This document shows positions 14,828 to 22,075 of a stretch of 33,540 nt of DNA, in pieces. How positions within the stretch are numbered: the first letter of the stretch is position 1; each line of letters starts with the position of its first letter. This stretch comes from Clostridiales bacterium (GTDB taxonomy: Bacteria; Bacillota; Clostridia; Oscillospirales; Acutalibacteraceae). The stretch spans positions 1-33,540 of the forward strand of contig DUMT01000064.1 in NCBI GenBank assembly GCA_012839705.1. The letters run 5' to 3'. The notes below the pieces were generated by a model. It was not told the origin of the DNA. It saw only the letters and a list, made by a program, of their open reading frames with translations, and did not search any database. The translations under genes were made by a program, and so were the position numbers.

Positions 14828-15688
14828 TTATTTCTCCGCTGCGTTTGCAACTTCTTCAAGCTCGGCCAGGTGGGCGATGTAGTAGCGGGCTACAATTTCA
14901 TCCATAACCACCGCGTGGCCGGAACCATTCCTTAATTCAAACATGGCATTGACGTTATTGTTAACTTCAATTGCTTCCTTAACTATGTTTTTAATATCGG
15001 ATTTTTCAAAAGCCTCAACAGCAGTCGAGCCAGCCTGAAGAACAACGGTTTTTCCTTTCAAATCATCAAGCTTTGTAATACCGGTTCTCTTTGTGGTTAC
15101 GACAACCTGGCGGTTGTTCATGTAAGGCTCGGACAGGCACATTTTCTCTTTCCGCTCGTCGTTGATGGTCATACCGTTCCAGATGCAGTCAATATTGCCG
15201 GCGTTCAGCTCATTCACGTTCTGGGACCAGACAATGGGCTGAAGTTTAAGCTCAACACCCATCCTCTTGCAAACCTCTTTGGCAAGGTCGATGTCATAGC
15301 CAATGATTTCGCCATTATCCGTCTCGTAACCCATGGGCGGGAAGGAGGAGTCAAGGCCCAGCACCAGTACGCCCTTTTCCTTTATCTTATCAAGAGAATC
15401 ATCGTTTGTCTCGATGGGGGTGAAGGTGTCGGGAACGGTTGAAGTATCCTCTCCAAACCATTTCTTTGTAATCTCGGCAAGGGTGCCGTCTTTTTTCATC
15501 TCAACAAGGATTTTCTGAACTTCATTCCTGAGTGCCACATCAGCTTTGCGAAATCCGATGCCGTATTGCTCGTCCGCCAGCACCTCGTCCAGGATTATGT
15601 ATTCAACTTTTCCGCCGCTGCATCCAACGATTAAAGCCACTGCGAAAACTGCTGCGATTATCAAAGCAGCTATTCTAACCAGTTTCAT
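14828..15688 (-). CDS. Amino-acid ABC transporter substrate-binding lipoprotein, apparently circularly permuted
   Basis: A 286-residue SBP_bac_3 family lipoprotein (lipobox IVGC, Cys23) that captures an amino acid outside the membrane. The ligand-site landmarks are present: LGLDSSFPPMGYE, the carboxylate-binding Arg in TINDERKEKMCLSEPY, the QAGSTAVEAF loop and the amine-binding Asp in AVVMDEIVA. The order is abnormal. The block LDEVLADEQYGIGFRKADVALR...DGTLAEITKKWFGEDTS, which normally ends these proteins, here occupies residues 33-83, right after the lipid anchor. The normal N-terminal sequence begins near residue 96 (DDSLDKIKEKGVLVLG), and the protein stops soon after the MDEIVARYYIA helix, exactly where the moved block would follow. 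No such block remains at the C-terminus. First gene of its operon; ATG at 15688 follows AAAGGATG. Confidence 0.93.
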   Translation of the reverse strand: MKLVRIAALIIAAVFAVALIVGCSGGKVEYIILDEVLADEQYGIGFRKADVALRNEVQKILVEMKKDGTLAEITKKWFGEDTSTVPDTFTPIETNDDSLDKIKEKGVLVLGLDSSFPPMGYETDNGEIIGYDIDLAKEVCKRMGVELKLQPIVWSQNVNELNAGNIDCIWNGMTINDERKEKMCLSEPYMNNRQVVVTTKRTGITKLDDLKGKTVVLQAGSTAVEAFEKSDIKNIVKEAIEVNNNVNAMFELRNGSGHAVVMDEIVARYYIAHLAELEEVANAAEK

Positions 15689-15749
15689 AATTTTTCATCC
15701 TTTCTATATTCCGTACAAAATCTGCATAATCCAAAAACCTTATATCGTT

Positions 15750-15778
15750 ATTATACACTATCATGCTAACAAAGTAAA
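15750..15778 (-). promoter_or_regulatory. Promoter of the amino-acid ABC operon
   Basis: Minus strand TTTACT (15778-15773), 17 bases, TATAAT (15755-15750). Start near 15743, about 55 nt before the binding-protein ATG. No regulator site was recognised. Confidence 0.6.
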
Positions 15779-15917
15779 GTATTAAACCGCGCTGGCAATA
15801 TATTTTGTGATATATGTGAGATTTCATAGATTGCAGATGTACGGTTATGAGAAATTAACGACAAAAACAGGGCGAATCCGTCAAATAATGACACTAAAGC
15901 CCCGGAAAAGGCAATTT

Positions 15918-16751
15918 TTATTTAAGTTTATTTAAGCCGCGGTATATTTCTCCCTTTTTAATCCCCGTAACAGCCGCCGCCTGCTTTGCGGCTTCGGATG
16001 CCGACATACCCTCATCCATAAAATTCTTTGCGATTTCCACCGCCTGCTGGATGGTATATTCCTGCACAACCGTTTCCTCCGCTGCTCCTTCCACCACCAG
16101 AACGATTTCGCCCCTGGGGTTTTCGGTTTTAAACCTTTCCACCGCAGCGGAGAGCGTTGTCCTGATAACCTCCTCATGAACCTTGGTGAGTTCCCGTACA
16201 ATCGCAATTCTCCTGTCACCCAGTGTTGACAGAAGGTCATTCAGTGTTGAGGGCAGCTTGTGGGGGGCTTCGTAAAAAATCATAGTCCTCCGCTCATTGA
16301 TTAAGGATTCGAGGTGTTCCCTGCGGTTTTTGCGGTTCATGCTTAAGAATCCTTCAAAGGTAAACCTGCCGGTGGGAATGCCGGAAACAGCCAAAGCGGC
16401 AATCAGGGCGCTGGGTCCCGGCACCACACCGACGGAAATCCCCTCCTCATAACACAGGGCCACAATATCCTCGCCGGGGTCGGATATGGCGGGCATTCCG
16501 GCGTCAGTTACAAGGCAGCAGGTTTCTCCCGCTTTTATCCTTTCAACAATCTGTATGCCCCGCTCCCGCTTATTGTGCTCAAAGTAGCTTACCATCGGCT
16601 TTTTAATTTCAAAATGGTTCAGCAGTTTTAAGGTTACGCGGGTATCCTCGGCGGCAATAAAATCGCATTCCCTGAGGGCCTGAACCGCCCTTGGGGAAAA
16701 ATCCGACAGGTTCCCTATGGGAGTGCCAACCAAAATCAGCTTACCCGGCAT
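15918..16751 (-). CDS. rsmI: 16S rRNA (cytidine1402-2'-O)-methyltransferase RsmI
   Basis: This 277-residue SAM enzyme of the tetrapyrrole methylase fold 2'-O-methylates C1402 in the ribosomal P site. It shows the family start LILVGTPIGNLSDFSPRAV, AAEDTRVTLKLLNHF, the SYFEHNKRER stretch, VTDAGMPAISDPG (about 79-91) and VVPGPSALIAALAVSGIPTGRF. The C-terminal helical tail with ASEAAKQAAAVTGIKKGEIYRGL is typical. ATG at 16751 has AAAGGTGATG upstream, overlapping the end of trmN6 (6-bp gap), so the two are cotranscribed. In Bacillus subtilis the equivalent pair is yabB-yabC. A length of 277 is normal. Confidence 0.95.
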   Translation of the reverse strand: MPGKLILVGTPIGNLSDFSPRAVQALRECDFIAAEDTRVTLKLLNHFEIKKPMVSYFEHNKRERGIQIVERIKAGETCCLVTDAGMPAISDPGEDIVALCYEEGISVGVVPGPSALIAALAVSGIPTGRFTFEGFLSMNRKNRREHLESLINERRTMIFYEAPHKLPSTLNDLLSTLGDRRIAIVRELTKVHEEVIRTTLSAAVERFKTENPRGEIVLVVEGAAEETVVQEYTIQQAVEIAKNFMDEGMSASEAAKQAAAVTGIKKGEIYRGLNKLK

Positions 16752-16757
16752 AAAACA

Positions 16758-17486
16758 TCACCTTTCAAGGTCATACACTTTTTTATAATCTTCAGTATAA
16801 TTCCCATCATAATCCCTGGCTATGAAAGGGGGAAGGATTTTAATGCCCTTTGACACCCCTTTTCTGGCTTCGCAAAGGAAAAGCCAGGGGGAAGAATTCG
16901 GGGTATGGTGGGCGAAAAGGATGCGTTTTGGCACCAGCCGCGCCTGGCTCAAAATTTCAAGTACATCCGCCAGCCTTTCGGGCCTGTGGCAAAAGCAAAA
17001 CCTTCCGCCCTGTTTTAACAGCCCGAAGGCGGCGTTTGCCACGTCAAGGAAGCTGCAGCCTTCCCCCTCGTGCCGGGCAATCCGGGCGGCGGGTGATTTG
17101 CTGAGTTCCCCGCTGCCGGCAGGAAAATACGGGGGGTTCATGGCTACAAGGTTCTGGGTGTTGGGCCCAAGGATTTCTTTCCAGTCCCTTAAATCAGCAT
17201 GATAAACTGTAATTCTGTCCTCTACTCCGCAGCGGCTCGCCGAGCGGCGGGCAAGTTCCACCGCCTCTTTCTGTATCTCAATGGCGGCAACAGACAGGGC
17301 CGGCTGCCTTCTGCACCACAGCAGCGGTATTATACCGCAGCCGGTGCCAAGGTCGCAGGCCTGCTCATTAGGTTTTGGGGACGCAAACCAGGCAAGGAGG
17401 TAGGAATCCGTCCCAAAACTGTGGTCCCGGGTAACCTCAGCCTGAAACCCGCCGCCTATATTTTCAATCCGTACTTCGCAGTTCAA
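16758..17486 (-). CDS. trmN6: tRNA1(Val) (adenine37-N6)-methyltransferase, TrmN6/YabB family
   Basis: A class I SAM methyltransferase, 242 residues from the chosen start. It shows FGTDSYLLAWF, the SAM loop ACDLGTGCGIIPLL (motif I), an acidic AAIEIQKEAVELARR (motif II) and the catalytic NPPYF (motif IV) used by N6-adenine methylases. The E. coli homologue methylates A37 of tRNA1(Val); substrate here is by homology. The track starts at 17552, but that would translate an inverted repeat (17523-17550). TTG at 17486 has GGGGGAT five bases upstream and gives the normal family N-terminus (NCEVRIENIGGGF). ATG at 17501 is the alternative. It sits between the ferredoxin gene and rsmI, matching the conserved yabB-yabC order. 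Confidence 0.85.
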   Translation of the reverse strand: MNCEVRIENIGGGFQAEVTRDHSFGTDSYLLAWFASPKPNEQACDLGTGCGIIPLLWCRRQPALSVAAIEIQKEAVELARRSASRCGVEDRITVYHADLRDWKEILGPNTQNLVAMNPPYFPAGSGELSKSPAARIARHEGEGCSFLDVANAAFGLLKQGGRFCFCHRPERLADVLEILSQARLVPKRILFAHHTPNSSPWLFLCEARKGVSKGIKILPPFIARDYDGNYTEDYKKVYDLER

Positions 17487-17522
17487 CGTAATCCCCCGCA
17501 TATCTTTTTCGGATACAATAAT

Positions 17523-17550
17523 GCCGGGCAGCCAAAACAGCAAGCCCGGC
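17523..17550. repeat. Inverted repeat between ferredoxin and trmN6
   Basis: GCCGGGC (17523-17529) and GCCCGGC (17544-17550) around 14 bases. No T-run follows, so it may be an mRNA-stability hairpin rather than a terminator. It argues against the long trmN6 start. Confidence 0.5.
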
Positions 17551-17576
17551 AAATGCCAACCTTATAAATTTATGAT

Positions 17577-17747
17577 TTATTCCGGCTGGGGAGCACCTAC
17601 TGGACAAACATCAGCGCAAGTTCCGCATTCGGTGCAAGCATCCGCAGAGATTTCGTACTTGCCGTCACCCTCGGAGATGGCAGAAGTGGGGCACTCAGGC
17701 TCACAAGCTCCGCATGCAATGCAGTCGTCGTTGATAATATATGCCAT
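17577..17747 (-). CDS. 2[4Fe-4S] clostridial-type ferredoxin
   Basis: Not in the ORF track because it is only 56 residues. The translation begins MAYIINDDCIACGACEPECP and ends CADVCPVGAPQPE. Two full cluster motifs are seen: C9xxC12xxC15xxxC19P and C38xxC41xxC44xxxC48P, with four ligands each and the internal pseudo-twofold symmetry of clostridial ferredoxins. It is a soluble low-potential one-electron carrier, the natural partner of enzymes such as pyruvate:ferredoxin oxidoreductase and the hydrogenase encoded near 25.6-30.6 kb. ATG at 17747 follows a perfect AGGAGGTG at seven bases, suggesting high expression. It has its own promoter and interrupts the yaaT-yabB order known from Bacillus. 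Confidence 0.95.
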   Translation of the reverse strand: MAYIINDDCIACGACEPECPTSAISEGDGKYEISADACTECGTCADVCPVGAPQPE

Positions 17748-17809
17748 GGAAACGCACCTCCTTCGTATGTACCATTCAAAGGCTCAGGTTACCCTAAGCG
17801 CTCTATTAA

Positions 17810-17837
17810 ATAATAACATACGAGGAGAAAAAATCAA
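17810..17837 (-). promoter_or_regulatory. Ferredoxin promoter
   Basis: Minus strand TTGATT (17837-17832), 16 bases, TATTAT (17815-17810), just downstream of the ricT stop codon. Start near 17803. Confidence 0.5.
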
Positions 17838-17870
17838 TGTTTTTTCTAAGATTTTTAAACTTGAATCTGC

Positions 17871-18740
17871 TTAATCATCCTCCAGGGCAAGAAGGTCCTC
17901 CACTTCCTCCTGGTCGATTTTGATCTGGGAATCCTTAATGACCGTTACATCCCGCCTGTGGACGGTCACCGGCGGTGAATCGGGAGCCCTGTCCAATACC
18001 ACTTTCAAACTGCCGGTCAGCAGGTTTGCTTCTGTCACCACTCCCCTGCCGTCCTTTGTATTGACAATGGCGCCCACCTTGGGGGTAATTTTGAGCAGTT
18101 CGTCATAGGTTTCCTGCTCATATTTAAGGCAGCACATCAGCCTGCCGCAGGAGCCGGATATTTTAGTGGGGTTGAGGGAAAGCCCCTGTTCCTTCGCCAT
18201 CCTGATGGAAACCGGCTGGAAGTCACTCAAAAACTGGGTGCAGCAGAATGACCGCCCGCAAATACCCAGCCCTCCCATCATTTTAGCCTCGTCCCTGACT
18301 CCGATTTGCCTGAGTTCTATCCGGGTGCGGAAAACCGAAGCCAAATCTTTAACAAGCTCCCTGAAATCAACCCGCCCGTCGGCGGTAAAATAAAAGAGTA
18401 TTTTGGAGTTGTCAAAGGTGTATTCCACATTAACAAGCTTCATTTCAAGACCGTGGGCCTTGATTTTCTCAAGGCAGATGCCAAAAGCCCGTTTTTCCTT
18501 CTCCATATTCTCTTTCAGGTGTTCAATATCCTCCGGCAGGGCAGGGCGGATCACCTTCTTTAATGGCTTTACCAGATCCGCATCGTCAACCTCCCTGTTT
18601 GTCAGTACAATTTCGCCGCATTCCAGGCCATGGGAGGTTTCCACAATAGCCATATCCCCCCGCTGGAACTGATGACCGTCGGGGTCAAAATAATAGAGCT
18701 TGCCCATGTTCCGGAATCGGATTCCTATTATTTCCGCCAT
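17871..18740 (-). CDS. ricT: PSP1-domain protein RicT (YaaT)
   Basis: A 289-residue PSP1 protein. It has the GDMAIVETSHGLECGEIV opening, FYFTADGRVDFRELVKDLA, and the cysteine-rich core GGLGICGRSFCCTQFL (about 149-164) followed by GSCGRLMCCLKYEQETY. In Bacillus subtilis RicT (YaaT) joins RicA and RicF in a [4Fe-4S]-bearing complex that aids RNase Y-dependent mRNA processing and sporulation phosphorelay; the conserved cysteines supply cluster ligands. RicA and RicF are not in the window. It lies 79 bp downstream of holB, the same order as in Bacillus. Start ATG at 18740 has AAAGGTAAGGTATACC upstream. Family call is strong; the Y-complex function is by homology. Confidence 0.94.
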   Translation of the reverse strand: MAEIIGIRFRNMGKLYYFDPDGHQFQRGDMAIVETSHGLECGEIVLTNREVDDADLVKPLKKVIRPALPEDIEHLKENMEKEKRAFGICLEKIKAHGLEMKLVNVEYTFDNSKILFYFTADGRVDFRELVKDLASVFRTRIELRQIGVRDEAKMMGGLGICGRSFCCTQFLSDFQPVSIRMAKEQGLSLNPTKISGSCGRLMCCLKYEQETYDELLKITPKVGAIVNTKDGRGVVTEANLLTGSLKVVLDRAPDSPPVTVHRRDVTVIKDSQIKIDQEEVEDLLALEDD

Positions 18741-18819
18741 GCGGTATACCTTACCTTTCTATTTTAATGCAGTGCCTGCCCTTAAGGCAAACCCCGCAGC
18801 TTAAATTCTAATTTATTCT

Positions 18820-19809
18820 TTATCTCCCCGCAGCCTCCCTGAGCCGGCTGCACATCAATGTAACAAACAGCGTCTGGTTCATGTTTGAAAGCCGGGCGCG
18901 TTTCAGCCTGTCCACTTCCTCAACCAGCGCCGCTAGCTGCCCTTTTGTAAGGAGTTTTGAAATCGAGGCGGCAGTATCCGGGCTTGAGGAAATGCTGCTG
19001 TTATAACCGGAGCGCAAAACTAGCGCGTCACGGAATATCAGGGACAATGTATTTAAAACGCCGTCACAGGCGGCTTTGTCCTTCTCAATTTTCCCGGTAA
19101 GCCTTAACAAATCAATTTCATTCGGCGCCGCCACCGCAAGGGCAATCTGCGGTGCCAGCCCCACAACCTGTTTAAATGTGCCGTCCGAAATCCCGTTTAC
19201 CGCCTGGCCGATAATCCCGCCGAAAACCGCCGCAGCCTGCCTTGCTTCCTCCGGGCTTGTTTCGGGAAGTATGCGCATTATGGCATTTACGGCTAAATCC
19301 ACATCAACCGCGCCCACAGTCAGGCATACGGTACGGGACTGTATGGTGGGCAGCAGTTGGGACCTGCTTTCACAGGTCAAAATGAATATCAGATGTTTTG
19401 GAGGTTCTTCAAGGATTTTAAGCAGGGCGTTTTGCGCCTGCTCGGTCATCCCTTCAGCCCCCGCAAGTATAAATACCTTATGTTCCGCTTCATTTGGCAG
19501 TATATAGGCGCTTTCCCTTAACTGCCGCACAGCATCTATATGAAACGACCTGGAGGAGCCATCGCCTCCCGCCAGAATAATGTCGGGATGGTTGCCGCTT
19601 AACGCTTTCCTGCAATGGCTGCAAACCCCGCAGGGCTTTTCATCCCCGGAGGAGCAAACCGCCGCCTGGGCAATTATTTTCGCCAGCGTCCTTCTCCCGC
19701 TTCCCTGTGGGCCTTCAATTAAAATCGCATGGGGAATCCTCCCCCTATCCACAAAAGAGGAGAGCAGATTTTTGGTATCCTGGTTCCCTTCAAATCCTAT
19801 AAAGCGCAT
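18820..19809 (-). CDS. holB: DNA polymerase III delta' subunit
   Basis: This 329-residue AAA+-fold clamp-loader protein has GNQDTKNLLSSFVDRGRIPHAILIEGPQGSG at the N-terminus, four cysteines of a zinc-binding module (CSSGDEKPCGVCSHC, about 52-66), HKVFILAGAEGMTEQAQNALLKILEEPP (sensor/Walker B-like region) and LPTIQSRTVCL holding the SRC-like arginine. The P-loop reads GPQGSGRRT, with Arg in place of the usual Lys; delta' subunits often cannot bind ATP, so this is compatible with a stator role. It loads the sliding clamp with tau/gamma and delta. It follows darA by 35 bp and precedes ricT, as in Bacillus. Confidence 0.93.
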   Translation of the reverse strand: MRFIGFEGNQDTKNLLSSFVDRGRIPHAILIEGPQGSGRRTLAKIIAQAAVCSSGDEKPCGVCSHCRKALSGNHPDIILAGGDGSSRSFHIDAVRQLRESAYILPNEAEHKVFILAGAEGMTEQAQNALLKILEEPPKHLIFILTCESRSQLLPTIQSRTVCLTVGAVDVDLAVNAIMRILPETSPEEARQAAAVFGGIIGQAVNGISDGTFKQVVGLAPQIALAVAAPNEIDLLRLTGKIEKDKAACDGVLNTLSLIFRDALVLRSGYNSSISSSPDTAASISKLLTKGQLAALVEEVDRLKRARLSNMNQTLFVTLMCSRLREAAGR

Positions 19810-19844
19810 AACCCTCAGCCATCCCCGATTGCTTTACGAGCAAG

Positions 19845-20165
19845 TCAGAGCCTTTCGTAACGCTCGACATTCAACACAAACACAGTTGCGCCGCCAACAG
19901 TAACCTCCACCGGGATTGACGCATAAGCATTGTTGTTGTAAGTGGTGCTTGGAATCATCTGGCTGCGCTTTTTGGAATGCTTTTCGATAATGTTTATAAC
20001 CTCATCCACCCGGCTGTCATCAACACCCACAAGGATAGATGTGTTGCCGGACATTAAAAAACCGCCGGTAGACGCTATTTTTGTTACCGAAAACCCCTCT
20101 TTAGTAAGTGCAGCCAAAACTGTTCCGCTGTCGTCTTTGTTGACAATCGCCAAAACCAGTTTCAT
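19845..20165 (-). CDS. darA: Cyclic-di-AMP receptor DarA/PstA (YaaQ)
   Basis: A 106-residue PII-like protein. Characteristic sequences are LVLAIVNKDDSGTVLAALTKEGFSVTKIASTGGFLMSGNTS split over residues 3-43, then GVDDSRVDEVINIIEKHSKKR. The STGGFL and GNTS segments contribute to the c-di-AMP pocket in characterised trimers. The output is poorly known in any species. I use ATG 20165 (GGGGGG seven bases upstream, MKLVLAIVN) in place of the track's 20186. First gene of darA-holB-ricT. The Bacillus genes tmk (before yaaQ) and yaaR (after it) are missing here. Confidence 0.95.
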   Translation of the reverse strand: MKLVLAIVNKDDSGTVLAALTKEGFSVTKIASTGGFLMSGNTSILVGVDDSRVDEVINIIEKHSKKRSQMIPSTTYNNNAYASIPVEVTVGGATVFVLNVERYERL

Positions 20166-20265
20166 CCTGATACCCCCCGTAATCATGATTGGTTTTATTC
20201 CTCTGTTTAATACAGCTTATGACATAAAATGTTGATCTATTCTAAAAAAATTGATCTCTAAAGCT

Positions 20266-20294
20266 ATTATATTACATAAACAGCCTTGTTACAA
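20266..20294 (-). promoter_or_regulatory. Promoter of darA-holB-ricT
   Basis: Minus strand TTGTAA (20294-20289), 17 bases, perfect TATAAT (20271-20266), in the 147-bp gap after the decarboxylase. Start near 20259. Confidence 0.65.
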
Positions 20295-20312
20295 GTAAAT
20301 TTGCCGATTTTG

Positions 20313-21686
20313 CTATCCCTTTACAACCACCATACTGTTTATTCCAATACTTAAAAGCTGCTGCGCAACCTCCGGTGTTATCTCCTCCCCAGGGACTACC
20401 GCCGCTATACCCGGCGGGCAAATACTTGCGGCAGTGGCTGAAATCCTGCCCACTGCATTTAAGGTATCCACCGTTTCATTAGGCTGCAAAACCGCTTCCC
20501 TTGGCGTCATAACAGCTTTTGGGCGCTCAAAGTCCTGCCCGTATATACCGTAGAACCTTTTCCTCTTTAGTTTTTTCAAAAACCTACCCCGCCTGATTTC
20601 CGCCGACAATTCTTTAACCGCATTTTCAAGCCGTCGCAAATGCTCGGGAGTATTAAAAGGTGTTACAATGAACACTGCAAAGCAGGAATCGGCATATTCA
20701 GGCTCGCAGCCCCGTTCCCGTAAAAACTGAGCCGCCTCGAATCCGTCCACCCCATCCTCACGCAACTCAAGGGTAAACCGTGCCGGGTCATGCAACCCGC
20801 CTTTTAACACATGGATTCCAAAATCCTCTGCAGTTTTTTTAAGCTGGCTTACCGCCCCGGCGGTAAGGTTGTACGCTTCTACCCCCGCCCGCTCCCACCA
20901 GTCCCGGGCTAAATCCAAAGACGCCATAACCGGGAATGACGGGGAGGTGGAGCCAAACAGCGCCATGGCAGCCTTTGCGGAATGCCGGCATATATTAATA
21001 TCCTCACCTGCCCTGCCGATATGCAGCATTGCCCCGCCTGTGAGCACCGGCAATGTTTTGTGGCATGAATCGGCGGTCATGTAAGCTCCAAGGTGCAGCG
21101 GGTGAAGGCCGAAGGCGCCCAAATGGCTGCCGTGGGCGTTGTCCACCAGCAGGGGGACCCCCGCCTTTTCGCAAATCCGGGATATTTCCCTTACATCCGC
21201 GATATTGCCATAGTAATCCGGGCTGGTTATGTAAACCGCCCTGATGCCCGGCTCCTTTAAAGCGATTTCTATATCCCCGGGCGTAATCTGCCCGTTTTCA
21301 CCGGTGGGCCATGCCCAAACCGGCTCAATGCCTAATAAGGCAGCCGCATGCACCGCGCTTTTGTGGGAATTTCGGGCAAATACAACCTTTCCGCCCTCAC
21401 CCGAGAGTTTGAGCATGGTTTGAATGCAAAGGGTGCAGCCTCCGGCGCTGAACAGGGTAAGCCCCGAACCAAAAGCCGCGGCGGCAAGGCGCTCCGCCTC
21501 CTCGATGGCATCCCCGCCGTCAAACAGGCTGGCGGTTTCGGGCAGTTCGGTTAAGTCAAACTGCAAGGGCGCAAGGCCTGAAAGCAATCCCGCCCTTCCC
21601 TTATGCCCGGGCGTGTGGAATGAAACCCTGCCTTTTGACAGGTATTTTTGAAGCATATCATAAACAGGAGCGCCTGTGGCAGGCAT
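20313..21686 (-). CDS. PLP-dependent Orn/Lys/Arg decarboxylase-family protein (YaaO type)
   Basis: This 457-residue fold-type I PLP enzyme starts PVYDMLQKYLSKGRVSFHTPGHKGR, the standard opening of this family. It has FSAGGCTLCIQTML, YITSPDYYGNIADV, the PLP-ring Asp in VDNAHGSHLG and the Schiff-base Lys in DSCHKTLPVLTGGA (about residue 211). The C-terminal domain is shorter than in the inducible E. coli enzymes. The Bacillus homologue SpeA is an arginine decarboxylase and YaaO is uncharacterised; arginine, lysine or ornithine is possible. It heads the yaaO-yaaQ-holB block as in Bacillus. ATG at 21686 has AGGAGGT eight bases upstream. The tRNA-Leu terminator lies just before it. Confidence 0.9.
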   Translation of the reverse strand: MPATGAPVYDMLQKYLSKGRVSFHTPGHKGRAGLLSGLAPLQFDLTELPETASLFDGGDAIEEAERLAAAAFGSGLTLFSAGGCTLCIQTMLKLSGEGGKVVFARNSHKSAVHAAALLGIEPVWAWPTGENGQITPGDIEIALKEPGIRAVYITSPDYYGNIADVREISRICEKAGVPLLVDNAHGSHLGAFGLHPLHLGAYMTADSCHKTLPVLTGGAMLHIGRAGEDINICRHSAKAAMALFGSTSPSFPVMASLDLARDWWERAGVEAYNLTAGAVSQLKKTAEDFGIHVLKGGLHDPARFTLELREDGVDGFEAAQFLRERGCEPEYADSCFAVFIVTPFNTPEHLRRLENAVKELSAEIRRGRFLKKLKRKRFYGIYGQDFERPKAVMTPREAVLQPNETVDTLNAVGRISATAASICPPGIAAVVPGEEITPEVAQQLLSIGINSMVVVKG

Positions 21687-21767
21687 TGGACATACCTCCT
21701 GAAATGTTAAAGATAATCTTCGCCTTGTTTATTATATTGGGTTTAAACCCGCTTGTCCAGATTAAAA

Positions 21768-21817
21768 CCAAAATAAAAAGCCGATTGCAATGCAACTTAA
21801 TGCAGCGCAATCGGCTT
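21768..21817 (-). terminator. Terminator of the tRNA-Leu gene
   Basis: On the minus strand AAGCCGATTGC and GCAATCGGCTT (21817-21807 and 21788-21778) pair over 11 bp, extended by inner TGCA complementarity, followed by TTTATTTTGG. It begins 7 bp after the encoded CCA. Confidence 0.85.
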
Positions 21818-21823
21818 ATTGAA

Positions 21824-21910
21824 TGGTGCCGGTGGCCGGGGTCGAACCGGCACGGTGTCGCCACCACTGGATTTTGAGTCCAGCACGTCTGCCAATTCCA
21901 TCACACCGGC
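21824..21910 (-). tRNA. tRNA-Leu, anticodon CAA
   Basis: 87 nt including an encoded CCA. The acceptor arms GCCGGTG and CACCGGC pair fully. The D arm is TGGAATTGGCAGAC, the anticodon stem-loop CTGGA-CTCAAAA-TCCAG gives anticodon CAA (codon UUG), a long variable arm (TGGTGGCGACACC) marks a class II tRNA, and the T arm GCCGG-TTCGACC-CCGGC is standard. Length, variable arm and anticodon all say leucine. Confidence 0.97.
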
Positions 21911-21930
21911 ATATTTTCGGAACGTTAAAC

Positions 21931-21959
21931 AGTATACAATATTCGCCGTCAAAAATCAA
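21931..21959 (-). promoter_or_regulatory. tRNA-Leu promoter
   Basis: Minus strand TTGATT (21959-21954), 17 bases, TATACT (21936-21931). Start near 21924, about 14 bases before the mature tRNA. Confidence 0.7.
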
Positions 21960-22075
21960 GTGCAATTTTAGGAATACAAGCAGTTCTATATATAAAGCAA
22001 CAGGACATATATAATAGTGTGGAGGGGATAAGCTGTTATAACAAATCTCCCTTAATTCGGAAGGTCGATGCCGAG

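Noticed and set aside
17597-17779. 60-aa minus ORF MNGTYEGGAFPW...
   Set aside because: It is out of frame with the ferredoxin, whose frame has all eight cluster cysteines and a perfect ribosome site.
22019-22075. Upstream GTG start of feoB giving 19 extra residues
   Set aside because: It starts only a few bases after the -10-like TATAAT, has no ribosome site, and the conserved FeoB N-terminus starts at 22076.
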